This document shows, piece after piece, positions 10,778 to 24,343 of a stretch of 64,000 nt of DNA (positions are counted from its first letter, which is position 1; each line of letters opens with the position of its first letter). Below the pieces are notes generated by a model that was given only the letters and a program-made list of their open reading frames with translations, did not search any database and had not been told where the DNA came from. Both the position numbers and the translations under genes were made by a program. Source of the stretch: Mactromeris polynyma (Eukaryota > Mollusca > Bivalvia > Venerida > Mactridae); the NCBI GenBank assembly GCA_032209605.1, contig JASFXZ010000045.1, positions 1,302,001 through 1,366,000 on the forward strand, written 5' to 3'.

Positions 10778-10834
10778 ACGTCATATAAACGTCATGACAA
10801 CGACGTCACATGAGTCAAACAATGTGATTGACGT
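10778..10834. promoter_or_regulatory. Cluster of four CRE/ATF-like half sites
   Basis: ACGTCA occurs at 10778-10783, 10789-10794 and 10803-10808, and TGACGT (the same half-site reversed) at 10829-10834. The cluster lies 29-85 bp upstream of the ATG of the minus-strand 154-codon frame, where a promoter or 5' UTR would be expected. CREB/ATF bZIP proteins bind this core. The regulatory role is inferred from position and clustering only. Confidence 0.45.
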
Positions 10835-11453
10835 CCGCTTTTGTACAGATCAGACTATATGTCCTGCATAGTACGGTATATCGAAAGTATAAGAAAACTA
10901 ATGTAGATGCATGATAATTTAATTTGTTTGGCAATTTTAATCTCTGTGTCGCTAAAATATGAAGAAGGAAGACTGTTCGTAGATTTAAGTGGAGATTTTT
11001 TAATTGCAACATTCTTATTTATGATAGTTTTCACTGTATTTCGATTCAATTTTCAATATCAAAGCTGAAAAATATCCAACTATTTGAGTATGGGTTCAGG
11101 CGAGCGTTATAGGGACATCATGACTATCTAGTCTGATTTTGACATCACTCATAAACTTCTTTTTAGACAATCATACTTATTGATGTGAAGCGTTCCGGCG
11201 CATTGATTTTTTCGGATGGTTGGTTAACAAATACACCGACACTTGCTTAATTGTGAACTCTAGCGTGTTAGTTTTACATTTGATAAAGACATTTGATTGT
11301 TAACATAAGCAAGTCTAAATCAGTGAAGAAAAGTGTGAATAACAGTTAATAAGCCTGCTATCTTCTATTTCTTCTCAATTGTCTTCATAATTACGTACTC
11401 AATTCAGTTCAATATATAAATATATTATACATATATACACAGATTTACGACTA
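10835..11453. other. Non-coding stretch
   Basis: AT-rich. Two overlapping 64-65 codon minus-strand frames here have no supporting feature. Confidence 0.4.
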
Positions 11454-11634
11454 CAGTAAAACCTCCTGAATATTTAGACAACTAGTGGTTATGAAAAAAG
11501 TCGGTAATAGTTGTAAGATGGTCTGATTACTGAGTAAAAACATTGAAGAACAATTAAAAACGGGTCCATGAAATTACGGTCTTATACATGAAATGGTCTT
11601 AATTTCGTGATGGTATGTAGGTGAAGTTTTGCTG
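11454..11634. mobile_element. Pogo-like MITE, worn copy
   Basis: TA then CAGTAAAACCTCCTGAATAT at the left; GGTGAAGTTTTGCTG near the right end. Internal words such as AAGATGGTCT and ATGGTCTTAATTTCG recur in the related copies at 31440-31578 and 36777-36912. Confidence 0.6.
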
Positions 11635-12730
11635 TGTATTAGCAAAGTGTTAAGACAATACTGCATACATAAATAAACATGAAAATTCAATCGTGAGACG
11701 TGTCTTCGTTTTTATTCATTAATTTCGATCATTTTGCATCAAAGGTATTTTGAACATTTTGCCAGGATGTTGTTTTTGACATATAACTTGGAAGTATAAA
11801 ATTACTCTGTGTACGGATATCTTGATTCTACAGTAAAGAAATAATTAATATTGCTGATTAGGATATATCTTAATACTGCACATGGCACATGCAGTTGTGA
11901 AATTTAAGACATATCCGGGTTTCAAGTTTTTTTGGTACACGATGAATTCAGTTTTGGTTAAATGTAAGCACAAAATGAATTATTTGAATGATAAAACCCC
12001 GATGATTCATTGATAATTGTCGCGCCATTTTTTATATTAGACGGATTGCATAATTCCAAAAACTGAATTTTTAGGGTTCCTTTCCTATCCTTGGTATATC
12101 AGCGGCTGTCATTTTTTATGAAACCCAAGCATACTTGTCGGCAATCATTCATCTTTTCAAGTTTAATAAGTCAAAACAAAAGTATTAACTCTAGTCACAA
12201 AGTACGTACATTTCAAAAATTGCTTTTGATGATAGATTTCTAATAACCAATCGATTATACAAAATGATAATAATCAATCCTAGGTGCGCGAAGAGATATT
12301 TTGACAATTTGTTATTATTAATAGTGTAAACAAATTAAAGGTAGAATATGAAATTGCTGATTCAGCGATTATGTGCATGATTTTTGTATATATTAAATTA
12401 TAAAAAAGTTTTGGTTAATAAATTCGTAATTACGATGCATCCCCCTGTGCTTAATATTGCAGAACAGAACAGAACAGAACATATATTTTATTTAGACTTA
12501 TACAAAGTACATCGTCACGTAGTGCATAGATAAACGATTTTCATACATTTACCTATCAGTGATATATGTAGGGTTTGCTTATTAATAAGGTTTCTATTTC
12601 GTTGATACCGAAATACTGTGCGTGCAGTTAAAACGTTCAAATTATACTGAAAACTGATATTTAGGACTACCAGTACATGTATGTATACTTGTTCTGATCA
12701 AACACGTGACCGTCGCAACACACTAACGCC
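11635..12730. other. Non-coding stretch
   Basis: AT-rich. A short (AGAAC)n run lies near 12463-12480, immediately before ATATATTTTATTTAGAC, which could be a retrotransposon 3' end. No gene seen. Confidence 0.4.
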
Positions 12731-12816
12731 CACAGAAGATTGTCACGAGTTTTTTCCCTTGACGTCATATAGAGTTCTCCCCCTTTGTCCATCATATGGA
12801 AGGGAGAGAACTCTAG
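12731..12816. repeat. Hairpin element, copy 1
   Basis: Begins CACAGAAGATTGTCACGAGT, exactly the start of the second copy at 13404. It contains a near-perfect inverted pair: AGAGTTCTCCCCCTT (12771-12785) against AAGGGAGAGAACTCT (12801-12815). The two copies share one orientation and lie 673 bp apart. Confidence 0.7.
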
Positions 12817-13403
12817 ATGCCATAAAGGTTGTTGAGAAACCTCTTCCCTGTTTTACCAACATTTGCTCTTTATCAATCTTTCTTGCAGTAATCACACTAA
12901 CTAATCTCTCTCTATGTAGTCTTTTCTTGCTATGTATGGATATTGTTATATTGCTATTTAATTGTTTACTCAATGCAAACTTCAGTATTTTATAGTTTTA
13001 ACATTAATTAAGAACACTTACACAGTCAATTTTTTAAAATGACTGCGTATATTCCTTGTATTTATGAGATGTGATTTTTTCTCAAAGACGTACAAGACGG
13101 CCTTTCATTACATCCACAATCATTAGACCCGAGGATTGAAAAGAAACTTGAAATTTAAAAAAAATGTCGCACCTTTGGTTAAATGTAGAATTTTGAGCGG
13201 GGAAACAACAATAAAATGAATGAAAAAATGTAAATAATTATCATCATTATTTTAGTTTCCATCCAAACGGTGAACACAAGATACGCAACTCAGTGAATGC
13301 TAGCCAAGAAATCTCGCCTTGGACGATTTAATATACATAAAATGTGACGATATTGGGTGACTGGACGTCACAGTCCGGCGAGATTCATCATGAAGGAAAA
13401 AAG
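12817..13403. other. Non-coding spacer
   Basis: AT-rich sequence between two copies of a hairpin element; nothing recognised. Confidence 0.35.
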
Positions 13404-13533
13404 CACAGAAGATTGTCACGAGTTCTTTCCCTTATCCTTTCTAGAGTTATATCCCTTCATCCGTTCTAAAGGACTATAATATACATATAATATCGAAGGG
13501 ATAAAGAGAGAGAACACGGGACAATCTCCTGTG
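13404..13533. repeat. Hairpin element, copy 2
   Basis: The outer inverted ends CACAGAAGATTGTC and GACAATCTCCTGTG (imperfect) enclose a second inverted pair, CCCTTATCC against GGGATAAAG-type sequence. It shares its first 20 nt with the copy at 12731. A short MITE is likely. Confidence 0.65.
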
Positions 13534-14300
13534 GGAAAGCTAACCCACACCGTGACAGATTTCTCGCACTATGTAGTTTCTTTAAAGGAGTAACACTTTA
13601 TCAACGTCTTAAATTCTCGTTCAGCTCAGAGTAATTTAGTTCAATTATGTCGTACAAATATATTAAATAGTCTCACGTATGTTTTATATACCAGTTAGTT
13701 TCATTTCTTGAAGTATAAGTAGCACCCATAACTTGGCTCGCGATCGCCCTTAAGTTTCAAGAGGCAGATGCAGACGTATGTAAATACGTATACATGTATA
13801 TGATGAACTCTGACAAATAAGTTATGACCTTGAAGTTCATTAAGAAGATATAATATATTCTTTTTGTAAAAGGAGTATCAGTGACCGGGTACGTGATATT
13901 GGTAGTTAGTCCGAGCTTGCAATAATTTATGGAATATTTCGATGGTCGGATACGAGATTTATGTCACAATAGTGCATGCTATATCGAATAAAATGTTCAT
14001 ACAATGGCTGCTTGATACACCCTGAACAATTAGATCTTCTGTTTTCAAACTATGTGCTATTGTTTCAGCGTATAATATTTGTTTTGAGCTATTTAGAGCG
14101 AAAGATACACTTAATTACTGATATATAAGCTTCCGAATATATGTGAAATACAGTCATAAATCATAAATTTACTTACATGTATAATGTTTTGATCAGCATC
14201 ACGATTCTGCGTATTAATTTCTGTTGTCGTATCTAGTTCTTTTTGCGTATGGAAAACATATGAATAAAACGGTGACATATTTTTTAGTTTATTTCCAAAA
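13534..14300. other. Non-coding stretch
   Basis: AT-rich; no open frame, RNA-like fold or repeat that I can support. Confidence 0.35.
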
Positions 14301-14640
14301 TAACTAGAAGGTCATAGACCCATGTAGTACATATAAACATACTTTTATATAAACATTTACATCATTCATACATTTACATTATTCATACATTTACACATAC
14401 AATTAACATACAATTACACATACAATTAACATACATTTACATATTCAATTAACATACATACTTGCACCTATACATACATTAGGACAAAACATTATTAGTA
14501 CAAATATACCAGAAGATCATAGACCCATGTGGTACAATTAATATACTAGTACGTAAACATTTGCACTACTTAAACATTTACACATACAATAAGCAAATAT
14601 GCTTGCACTTATACATATAAAGTCATAAAACACGATATGC
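14301..14640. repeat. Degenerate CATACATTTACA repeats, duplicated unit
   Basis: Short imperfect repeats of ACATACAATTAACATAC type. The word CATAGACCCATGT occurs twice, near 14314 and 14518, so the segment is a duplication with a spacing of about 204 bp. No coding potential. Confidence 0.65.
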
Positions 14641-14819
14641 ACGATATGACTTCAAAATGAATGTTTTATGTTCGCCGTTTTGGAAATAAATGGCGAGTTT
14701 ACGAGGATGGTTACACCGCATTTAATATGTTATTTTACAAGATGAATGTTTTCTAACAGAGGGGATGCAAAAGTCAACGGTAAAGTCAGATACTTTTCAA
14801 CCAGCATAATTATTACATA

Positions 14820-15560
14820 GGATCTGGCACTATAGCAGGTGAAAAGCGGAGGCATAACGTGGAGAGAAGCGGTACTACAACAGTGAGGGAAGCCGTGATT
14901 TAGCAAGGGGGGGCTAGAGTAGCAATGGGAGGAGCCGTACTGTAGAAAAGAGAGAAGAGCTAATGAGGCAAGGGAAGGAGCCGCAAAATAGCAAGGGCAT
15001 AAGCGGCACTAATGCCAAGGGAATGAGATAGTGTGACTTGGGGAGGAGCCGTAATGCAGCAAGGGGAGGGAAGCTAGAGTGGCATGGGGAGGAGCCGTAA
15101 TGTAGCAAGGGCATCAGAGTCATTTGCCAGGGGAAACGAGATATGATAATTAGCGGAGGAGCCGTAATGCAGCAAGGTGAGGAGAACTATATTGGCAAGG
15201 GGACGAGTCGTAATGTAGCAAGGGGAGGAGCCGTAATGTAGCAAGGGGATAAGAGTAATTTTGTCAGGGGAAACGAGATCGAATAATTAGGGGAGGAGCC
15301 GTAATGCAGCAAGGGGGGAAGAGGTAGCAAGGGGATGAGCCGTAATGTAGCAAGGGGGTAAGAGTAATTCTGGTTATGTAAATGGGAAGAAGCAATAGTT
15401 TAGGGGATATGTGGTAGTGTGGTAAGGAAAGGAGTGGTAAATAAGCAAAAGGAGGAGTCGTAGTGTAGCAAGAGGATATGCGGTAATGAAGCAAACGTAG
15501 AATCGGTACTGTCGCCAGGTTAGCTATAGTATTGCAAGAAAAGCTGTAAGCAATGTAGCA
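14820..15560. repeat. Irregular minisatellite, GGAGCCGTAATGTAGCAAGG units
   Basis: Many variably spaced copies of a core of about 25 bp, GGAGCCGTAATGTAGCAAGG followed by GG. Spacer lengths vary and some units carry extra inserts. It is purine-biased on the plus strand. Minus-strand open frames inside it are artefacts of the repeat. Confidence 0.85.
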
Positions 15561-18500
15561 ATGGGTGAAACGGTAGAAATTGCCAAAGGTTGGTTTTCAC
15601 ACGAAGTTTAGATGTGAGTGATTCAAATAAGCATTAATTGCTTCTATTCGTTCGAGTTTAAATAAATAATCCATCAAGTACGATCCAATTTACGGTACAA
15701 AATAATACATGTATTTATTCCCTTTATTTGTCTATTCAGCTTGGTGAACGTTGACCTAACACATTATGAATGCTATAGAAATTAATTGATTTGATCGGTC
15801 AGTAATTCTTTGAATCTTTTATGAGCAGTAACAGAAATATCGATATGCTAGTATCACTCTGAAAATTGTTAAATTTAATTAGGAAAATATGTTAAATTAC
15901 AACTGAACTATACTCAAATAAATGTAAGGAAATTTCTAAATATATTAATGGGTTTCTTATATTGCACTGATCCTAGCTCCAATTAATTACTGATAAATTT
16001 TCACTTCGTCTAAAGATATAAAGATATATTAGTGTTCAGAATCACTGACAAAATTATTAAAACCTGACTTTGGTGTGTATAAAGTAAATAATTAAAGTAT
16101 CTCGATCGAACCAATTCAAGACACAAAATGTTTACAAAAATAGTAAAATATTTAGTGATCATTTTTTTTAGATTATCCAGCGCTTAAAGCGGCGTGTCAT
16201 CTATTTCTCTCTTCTCAGATGGTTATATGTTAGTTTCAAACTACCCAAATTGGTTATCAAAGAAGACCTTCAGTTAGTTTGATATTAACGTGTTTCTAAA
16301 ATCGATAGTAGCTGATTTTTTACATCAGAACGATAGTAGAACTTTTGACAAATCGTTTTGATTACTAACAGGAATGACAGTAGGTTTCATTTCATCAAAA
16401 CAGTTTTCATACGTGTTTTCATATCAGAAATCGTTACATTTAACAATTTATGAAAAGTCCGCGAAGTTTCTTCGAAGAAAGTTAGGAATTGAATGTCTTA
16501 TTTATTGCAAATGATATCAATTTCAGCCAAATAATAAATGTTTTCATGTCAAGAATGTCATTCCTTACCAAAAATGTAAAAAATAAATTACATACATGTG
16601 CAATAGTTACATAGAATATGCTATAATATAATGCCTCTTTAAACTGTACATACTTTTCTACTTTCTTTCTCACTGTTTTAATAGCATTTACCTGAGCATT
16701 TTCGTAGGTGTGTGACTATAACATTTATTTTTGTTCAATTCTAAACTATAATCTAACTTTGAACTATTTAATTTTATTCATCGTTTCGTTCACTAGTTAA
16801 TGCGAATCTGTCATTATTCACGGTTTGATTATTCTCATATCACCAATTGACATTCAAACAGAGATGTATATATATTATACACCATTGCAATTAGAATGTA
16901 TTACACTTGCAGTTTAACATAATTAGCTGTTGTGCATGCTAATAATTTAATTGTTTACACTGATTGTTGCTCAAGATAGAACCGCTATGAAGAGGTTGTC
17001 GCTCAAGGGAGAGCCGATATGGAGGGCCAATAAATTTACAAGTTAGTTCCATATGTACGAAAACATGCAAATACCTTTTGCCATTTCCGTATATATACAT
17101 GTACATCTATCTCGTTGTGGAGAAGTTTTATGCTACATATTCAATGCAGTGCTAAGGTCAATTGTGAACAATTTTATCACTGCTTTTGAACACTAAATGA
17201 AGGAAACCTTGTAGATTAAACGATGTAACAATGCTGATATGTAAAGCCTGCAAATACCCACCATACTTTAAATATCACGTCAGTTTTATGCACCCTGAAT
17301 GCTCTTAATTCCTTTAATCATCATGTTTACAAACTGTATAATAATAATAAATTGTTGTTTAATCCAGACTTATGGAAAACGTGCGGCGGTCGATTGGTTC
17401 CCGTATTTTGCGATTTGATGGAGCGATCATTAGATTAAGATAACAGTTACTGGTAGCCTTCTCATTGTGAATACGATTCACCGTTCGTGAACGAATTAAT
17501 TAATGCCGCGTTGGAATTTATGAGCCAATTTAATTGTAACTTTAAAGGCGTTAATACCAAACCGTTGGAGATCGACTGTAACGATGATTAAAACACTACT
17601 GTATTGTAGTATAGTAGTATGTTTAACACGGCTGTTATCTAATTTCTAATTGGACAAGTAATGTTTAATCTTTTCAGTTTTTGTCACACCGCGTCATTTA
17701 ACATTGACTTCTCTATTGTAGTTCAAAAGTGCTTGCCTTAATTGTAATGGGAGGTTAAGTCACATAAACAGTCAGGGTCGTGTAATGACTTCTTGCTATT
17801 AGGGTTCAGAAGACCCGCAGGAGCCTCTTGTAGTAGAATGTTGCGAGACGTAGGCGGGCACCGACCTTCTGTAGACCAGTCGGACAGCTATTCGTCATTA
17901 TAGATCAGGAGAACTATGTAAATAGATCAACCAGTATAATATATGCTAGACTTGTCCAATTATACGTTGTTATACATTATGAAGTTTTGAAAATGAGAAA
18001 AAGACATTACGATCGAAATGTTCATTGATGAATACGAGCGTACCAACTGTTTGGTCGAGATGACCAATATGTATAATGACAAAGGGTACGAGTTGGTCTG
18101 ATGCATGCGTTGAGATTTTTAAAAAATGTTAGGAGTACATGTTTTCATGTTTTATCAGAATTTAATATTTAAGTACTTTGTTAAGCATGTCTAGTTAAGT
18201 AAACTGTGTAAGTAACTGACACCTTAATGTTGTAAGCGAAGTTCAGAGAAAGGCCTAAGGGAATGCATCTATATAATATACGTACGTTTTATTTTCAATA
18301 TATCTGTAGGCCGGAGGCCCGTGAGATCGAAACATATCAATACACAACATAGTTGCAAAATGTGAAAACAGCAAAGTATATCAATACAATGTAATACATA
18401 TCATACAGCAGGCAATACTTCTCAAATTAAAGTAATAGAGTGTGATCGAAAGCTTCGTTTTATTTTTGTATATTTAGTTTGTAAATATGTGGAGAGGCCA

Positions 18501-19971
18501 ATACTCTAAAATTGGGGATAAGGACGGTGGGACGGGGCTAGTTTAAACGGAGAAGGTGGGGTTAATGATTTAATATATAATTGTTTTAAGGGCTATATAC
18601 CTTAGCAGGTGAATAATGATAGTTTTACTGGTATTCTAAACGAAATGAAATGTTCGTCCATTGTAAGGAAAACAAAAGTCTGAATAAAACAAAAACAAAA
18701 AATCGTCATATCCCAAGCAATTATATGTAGAATGAAATACGATGCCATCTGTGGCGTGAAATTAAATAGTTGAATATTGTAAGATAAAACAATATATATA
18801 ATATATAATAATATGCCGGAAAGTGTCACTGATTTATAAAGTGGTTAGTTCACCCATTGTTATACGGTAAGTATGTACATTTATACACACAGCGTGACTC
18901 TCATGAAACGCTTGTTACACATGTTTAATGAATATAAATATACTTAAGATAAGTAATATACGAAAAATAACTTACTTGAACAAGTTACAAAATAAATCCA
19001 GTTAAATGTTCTATTTGGTTTACGTTTTCTCGTAAATGAATGAAATAAAACTTGGTGATAAATATTCGCTTATAAATATTCGTGAGTATCGTAAGTTCAC
19101 CAAGTGAGGTTTGTGTCACTTGCTAGATTCGCTAGTATTATTCGTTAGGAATGATGCGCTCCACTGAACTGTTTTCGTGACCAACTTCCGTAAGACGTCG
19201 ATCAACACGCAAACAAGTGTCTGATGACACAGACTTGATCATTATCAATAAATGGTCATTAACGGAGCAGGTATACGCATATTCAAATGACAATCGTGTC
19301 ATGACCGACACTACAAAATAAACCTGTGTATAAGCTACCAGCATTTAATCTATAAGGGAAGTAACTCGCACTGTTGTAAAAATAATCATCTGCACGTATG
19401 AACATTTGTTATCTCCCTTATATGTATGTACATGTATATGCTAAAACGTCTGTAGTGACTTATCGAGTCTAAGAGTGGATACGCGAACTTTTTTGCTAAA
19501 ATCTTTCAGTAACGCAATTTTATTTATTTTAGTTTTATTTGTTTTCTTATTGATTATACGACGTACACCCGGAGAGGTAGGTCTTCATTTAAACATGTAA
19601 AGTTCTGCCGATTACTGAGATGGATGAGAGAACAAGAACGACAACTCTGCATAATATATTGATAGCTTGGCTCCGTATTTTGCGGCGATGTATACCTACA
19701 CATCTTTCATCCACAATTGCGTTAAATGTAATATTTCATTAATGTAGCAGCATTTTTTGTTTAAGTTTATTTAATTGTAATCCTGTTGTTTTTCTACTAA
19801 CAATATACATACAACTCGATGAATATTAAACATATATGCTTCATTTCTTTGCTATAACCAAGTTATTTAAACAATCGTTAAACCTTTATGAAGTCTGTAT
19901 TTAAATTGGATAAGTTCGCAAATACAATGTACTGCGTATCGCTATTGCCGGGATCTGATCAAATGTTAACA
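15561..19971. other. Long non-coding stretch
   Basis: About 4.4 kb of AT-rich sequence without a supported gene. A worn relative of the CAGT-element interior (GAAGAGGTTGTCGCTCAAGG) lies near 16986-17006. Open frames at 16482, 18602 and 19138 (minus) are short and lack recognisable features. Confidence 0.45.
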
Positions 19972-20115
19972 ACATAGTGGTCGAGGGGCAGATCGCCTGA
20001 CTCCTGATCTGATGGTCTTGAGTTCGAATCCCGCCATTGGCGCGAATAAAATATAGGCATCACAATGCATGTATTGGGCGCGTGTACTGGTTAAACAGAG
20101 TGTAAACCTCTTTTA
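19972..20115 (+). mobile_element. tRNA-derived SINE
   Basis: Pol III promoter-like boxes: an A-box-like TAGTGGTCGAGGGGCAGA near the start and a B-box-like GAGTTCGAATCCCGCC about 40 nt later. These are followed by a body that ends in the GTACTGGTT word shared with other SINEs here. The acceptor and anticodon arms do not fold as a functional tRNA. Confidence 0.75.
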
Positions 20116-21461
20116 AAATCAATGTAAAATAATGAATTTAAAGAATACATTTTACCAATACACATTTTTTTGTAAGTGTTGATGCAAGTAGAAATGATAC
20201 AAAACGTATTCAGGTCAAAGCCAGAGCACATCTGCTGGACATAAAGCATATTTGAAAATCACTTATCTAAAAGTTGTTTCCCTTAGACAAGGCTGCGCCA
20301 TTTAAACACGATTCGTTTTACCTAATATATTAATATTGTATTGATTGCATTTATACTGTTAAACTAATTAACACTTGACAGATTGCTGTTTCAGATAATT
20401 CTGATTAACTTATCAATTATTGAAATGAAACTGCAATGATTTAAATGATTATGCGAAAATAAGTGTCTAGCGATATATTTTTTGAAAATTAATAGTGAGC
20501 GCTATTTGATTGAATTTGATGATTTAAATGTCATATATTTATACGTCACTAAATTTACAGGTGTTTGAGTTTAATGATAAAATGTGTTTTGTATGACTAA
20601 GTGCGTTTAAGAAACGACATGATTCGGCTGCTTCCGTAAAATTGCATAATTATACAGGTTTTAACAGAAACCCGATTTGTCAACGGTACGATCTAGTCTA
20701 CTTCTTAAAGCATATAATTAATTTGATGAAAGCATAACCCCTTGCTTTGGTATTTTCACAATTATATTTTTTTCAAAACTTACCACCCGGGTTTTGCAGA
20801 TTAAATTGCCCTGACTCCAAATGATGTTGCCTAACAATTGTGGCATGCGGAATATCTCGCTTCTTTTCGAAGTTAACAATAATTGTGTACATTCAAAATT
20901 TCAAGTAAATCTTTTCTGAGTCTAGAAGAGCTTTTCTCTGGGAATCTATTTCCCTTGTGTAAAATAAATACGAGCAGCTTGTTATAAACTTTAAATATCT
21001 AGTGTTTTTTTGAAACTATCAAATATAATTTCGCCTAACAATCTTTAGGACAATATTTGTGATTTGTCAAAAAATGTCATAAAACTGTAATAATATTCAA
21101 AGAAGAGATTGTTAGACATAGCAAATCACGTGTGAATTAATCTTTGCTAGCGTGGTTTTAAAACAAAACTCGCACTCTATCGACTGATTTTAGAATTGTG
21201 ATGATTTCACTAGTAATATTAGTCGCCAAGGTTGGTATGTTTTTCCCAAACTTCTCGGGAAATAATTTAATATCCTGGCTTCCTTTTATTTCTTTGGATC
21301 TTTCATTATCGTTATTTTCGTTCCATGTCAGAGGGGTAATATTAAAGGTTTGTCTTCCTGATACATAAAAGACTTTGAAATAAAATTTAATGAAATCCAA
21401 TTGATGCTTGCATTCTGGTAGTTACGTAATCAATATATCCACACGTTATGTTTTAGAGGTA
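20116..21461. other. Non-coding stretch with a dispersed repeat word
   Basis: No gene seen. The block CCCTTAGACAAGGCTGCGCC with upstream ACTTATC (near 20271-20300) recurs, slightly changed, near 42197-42227, so it is part of a dispersed repeat. Confidence 0.4.
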
Positions 21462-21690
21462 GGGTCCGTGGTCGAGTGATTATGATCACCGCCTTCAAAT
21501 CACTTGCCCATCGCGTTACGGGTTCGAATTCCACCCGGAAGATAGAATTTGTCAGAGAAGAATCCATTCAGCTGGCATATGGAAGGTCGGTGGTTCTACC
21601 CGAGTTTCAGCCTGGGGTCTTCCATCAATATCTGGAATAGTCGCTACATGACCCTGGCTGTTTATAACAAAACATAGTTTCATCAGAAAA
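21462..21690 (+). mobile_element. tRNA-derived SINE with conserved body
   Basis: Head: GTCCGTGGTCGAGTGATTA (A-box-like) and ACGGGTTCGAATTCCACCC (B-box). Body: AGCTGGCATATGGAAGGTCG followed by GTGGTTCTACCC, then a GGGGTCTTCC block. The same body occurs in opposite orientation at 24815-25035. Conserved central domains of this sort are known from mollusc SINEs. Confidence 0.8.
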
Positions 21691-21724
21691 GGTTCAATAA
21701 CCTGTAGAACATATTAAATATTAA

Positions 21725-21894
21725 ATGTACACTTAAGACCACCTCAATAATAAGACCACCTCAAAATTAAAAACGCAATTTTCAAGTCCATGTTCACTGT
21801 TGTTCTCTTTATTCAACCGCAATATTAAGACCACCTCAATAAGATGACCAGTTTGCCAGGGTCACAATGTGGTCGTATTATTGAGGTTTTACTG
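21725..21894. mobile_element. CAGT-type MITE with AAGACCACCTC repeats
   Basis: Three copies of TAAGACCACCTCAATAA-like sequence. The right end, TTGAGGTTTTACTG followed by TA, is the terminal inverted repeat of the 45146-45452 element. The left CAGT terminus is missing or worn. Confidence 0.65.
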
Positions 21895-21945
21895 TAGGAC
21901 TCTTATTATCCTTACTTAGCGGTGTCGAACGGTCAAGAACAAGTA

Positions 21946-22094
21946 CAGTTAAACCTCTCGAGAGCAACTTCCTTTAAGACGTGCAAATTTCGACAGTTGT
22001 AGAGTAAAGAGGTTGTTGCTCTAGAGAGGTTAAATTAGTAGTTAAGTTTTACTACAGGAATTTTACAATGTTGTTCTATTGAGGTTACACTGTG
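21946..22094. mobile_element. CAGT-type element pair, partial
   Basis: TA then CAGTTAAACCTCTCGAGAGC at the left; GTTGCTCTAGAGAGGTTAAA at 22015-22034 is the inverted partner without its ACTG; TTGAGGTTACACTG at 22079-22092 is a further right end. This may be two nested copies. Confidence 0.55.
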
Positions 22095-22439
22095 TCCTTT
22101 TATCGTTCCTCTTAAGACGAAAACGAACAATTGCCATTTCAATAATTGAAACTCGTTGAACCACTTCCATTGGCTTGTTTTTTTCATTTTGACACAAAAT
22201 CTGGAGAGTAGTTTTGTATCGTTCTGGTAATATACTGAATTCTCAACGTTTATAATGCTTCTTTATTTTGTATGCAGAACAACAAGTTTCGCTTTCATTC
22301 TTCGAATTGGACTTTTTCTGTATTTGTATATTACTCTAGAAGTGAATTTAGCATTCGAAACGGCCGTTCTTATTTAGTCCAGACTTCCTGAATTTATACA
22401 GGTTGTGAACCAAATTTACAACTTATTAAATTAATCACA
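22095..22439. other. Non-coding stretch
   Basis: AT-rich spacer; nothing recognised. Confidence 0.3.
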
Positions 22440-22560
22440 CGCCCTGACAGCTTTCTGGGTTACCAACCAGTACTTACTTCAGGTATTATAGCGCTTGCTG
22501 TTCAACAATGCCTGAGGTGTCAGCGGCTCTACTCCTCGAACACTAGAAGTATGAGCTTAG
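22440..22560 (-). mobile_element. tRNA-derived SINE remnant
   Basis: On the plus strand CTGGGTTACCAACCAGTACT is the reverse of the GTACTGGTTGGTAACCCAG tail of this window's SINE family, followed by a degenerate head (GCGGCTCTACTCCTCGAACA). It is worn. Confidence 0.55.
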
Positions 22561-24343
22561 TTTTAAATGTTGACGTCTGTCTGCATCCAAGACATGATGC
22601 GAAGTATTCGCCGGCTCGTTCCGTATGTGATATCGTTAATTAAGTCAGCGTAGCTGCATGCATAACTCGAGTACAAAAGCTGGCATCCCTCCGACTAGTT
22701 CTGAAGAACGTTTCTATGATTATTCAAGCCGCTGCTGGGGTTCGTCCCGAGGGAGTTGTAAACTACATGTCGACACTCCTTAAGCTCATTGATGCGTCGT
22801 GTTGACGTAAATGACTTGAAACACAGTGTTAAGTATATGATTTATAAAAGTATTGAAATATTCATAGATGACAATATTCTCAATCTTTGTAACGTAATTT
22901 AGCTTCTGTTCATCAGAGCACTTGATGTGAGTCGAAAATCACGGGATGATTATTTAATGACGGTGAAAATAATACCATACTTGTCATAATAAGCGCTCTA
23001 TATAGGACTACATTTTCTGTATGACGTGATAAATGTTGTTTTAACTTAATTTCGTTTAAAAACAGTGGTTAGTTGGCATAGTTTCCAACCCGTACTAGTT
23101 TGACTCCGTATTTACAAGGAGTCACCGAGTCCATACTTAACCTCAAATTTAAGAAGTTACTCAAATTGTTTGAGATAATTCCCTCAAATACTATATACAC
23201 TCAGAAACTTTGAGGGAAAATTCATCTAAATTGTATGGTTGTAGTTTGGTTTTAGACTGTTTTGTTAATAGAGCTTTGAGTAAATACTTAATTTAGTTAA
23301 AATGGGTTGAATGGGAATTTATGTAAGTACAGTCTCTGATATATTTTACCAAATGCCTCAGAGCTGGTGTAAGAATGACGATGTATCTAGTTTTGTAAAA
23401 CTGTCGACTTGTCGAACATACGCATGGATTGTGTGTGAACCTACGTCTCCCAGATTGGAAGCCTGTGCAAAGCGGAACAACCTAGCACTCTGTCCTATAT
23501 GATATTAAGACGTATCACAAGCCAGGAATCAAGACTTTGAAAACATCGAAAATATGTTCGCGTCTTTCGCTACGACGATTTTTGATTTCTTTTAGACAGA
23601 CGCACTGAAGTAGTTTCCAGATTATTTCAAAGATTCAATTTAGTTCGTAACTGAAATCCTGACAAAAATATATGTAATGTATTCAAGGCAATATGTCAAA
23701 CTCTACGTTGACCAATCGCCTCCTCCGATGAATGATAATATCCAACGTATCTTGGCCCACGATAAACGCCGAAGTTTTCCGTCAAGCGCGCACCTGCTCA
23801 TCACGTAATAATTACGGTACTACTGACTTTGAATGTCTGTATGTAAAATCGATTCCAAAGTATAATCTATACGAATGAAAAATCAAAGCATTTGTGATCG
23901 CTTTAATATGGAAGTTTCCGAAGGATGGCAAAGATTTATTGGAGAAAACTCGCCCATTATTCATGTGTTATAATAAATACTATATTACTTTTGCCATGGT
24001 GTTTGAACACAATAGCGGCGTGAAAGAGTCAACGTTATAGTTCGTCGCTCATATCTTAGCTATCATTCTGTTGATGCGACTAAAGCGATGTTTCATCCTT
24101 GCATTCAAAGACAATTCCATTTCAGTCGTACAATGGATTAAATTATTTATACTCTTGTTTGTAACGGTCCACAAATGATGAGTACATTGTAAATGTCATA
24201 CGCACTTTTGATTTTATGGATTGTTAAGAATTTGTTAAAAGCGTTATACAGTCCTATTTCTCAGATGTAATAGTGTACAGTCTTTTGAGAAGCAATTTCT
24301 TAAAATGTCGGAATAAGCATATATTTATCCGATTAAGTTAACG
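22561..24343. other. Non-coding stretch
   Basis: No supported feature in about 1.8 kb. A 63-codon plus-strand frame at 23311 has no features to credit it. Confidence 0.4.

Noticed and set aside
12681..12995. 104-codon plus-strand frame
   Set aside because: It overlaps a hairpin repeat and a minus-strand frame of similar length; no domain or signal.
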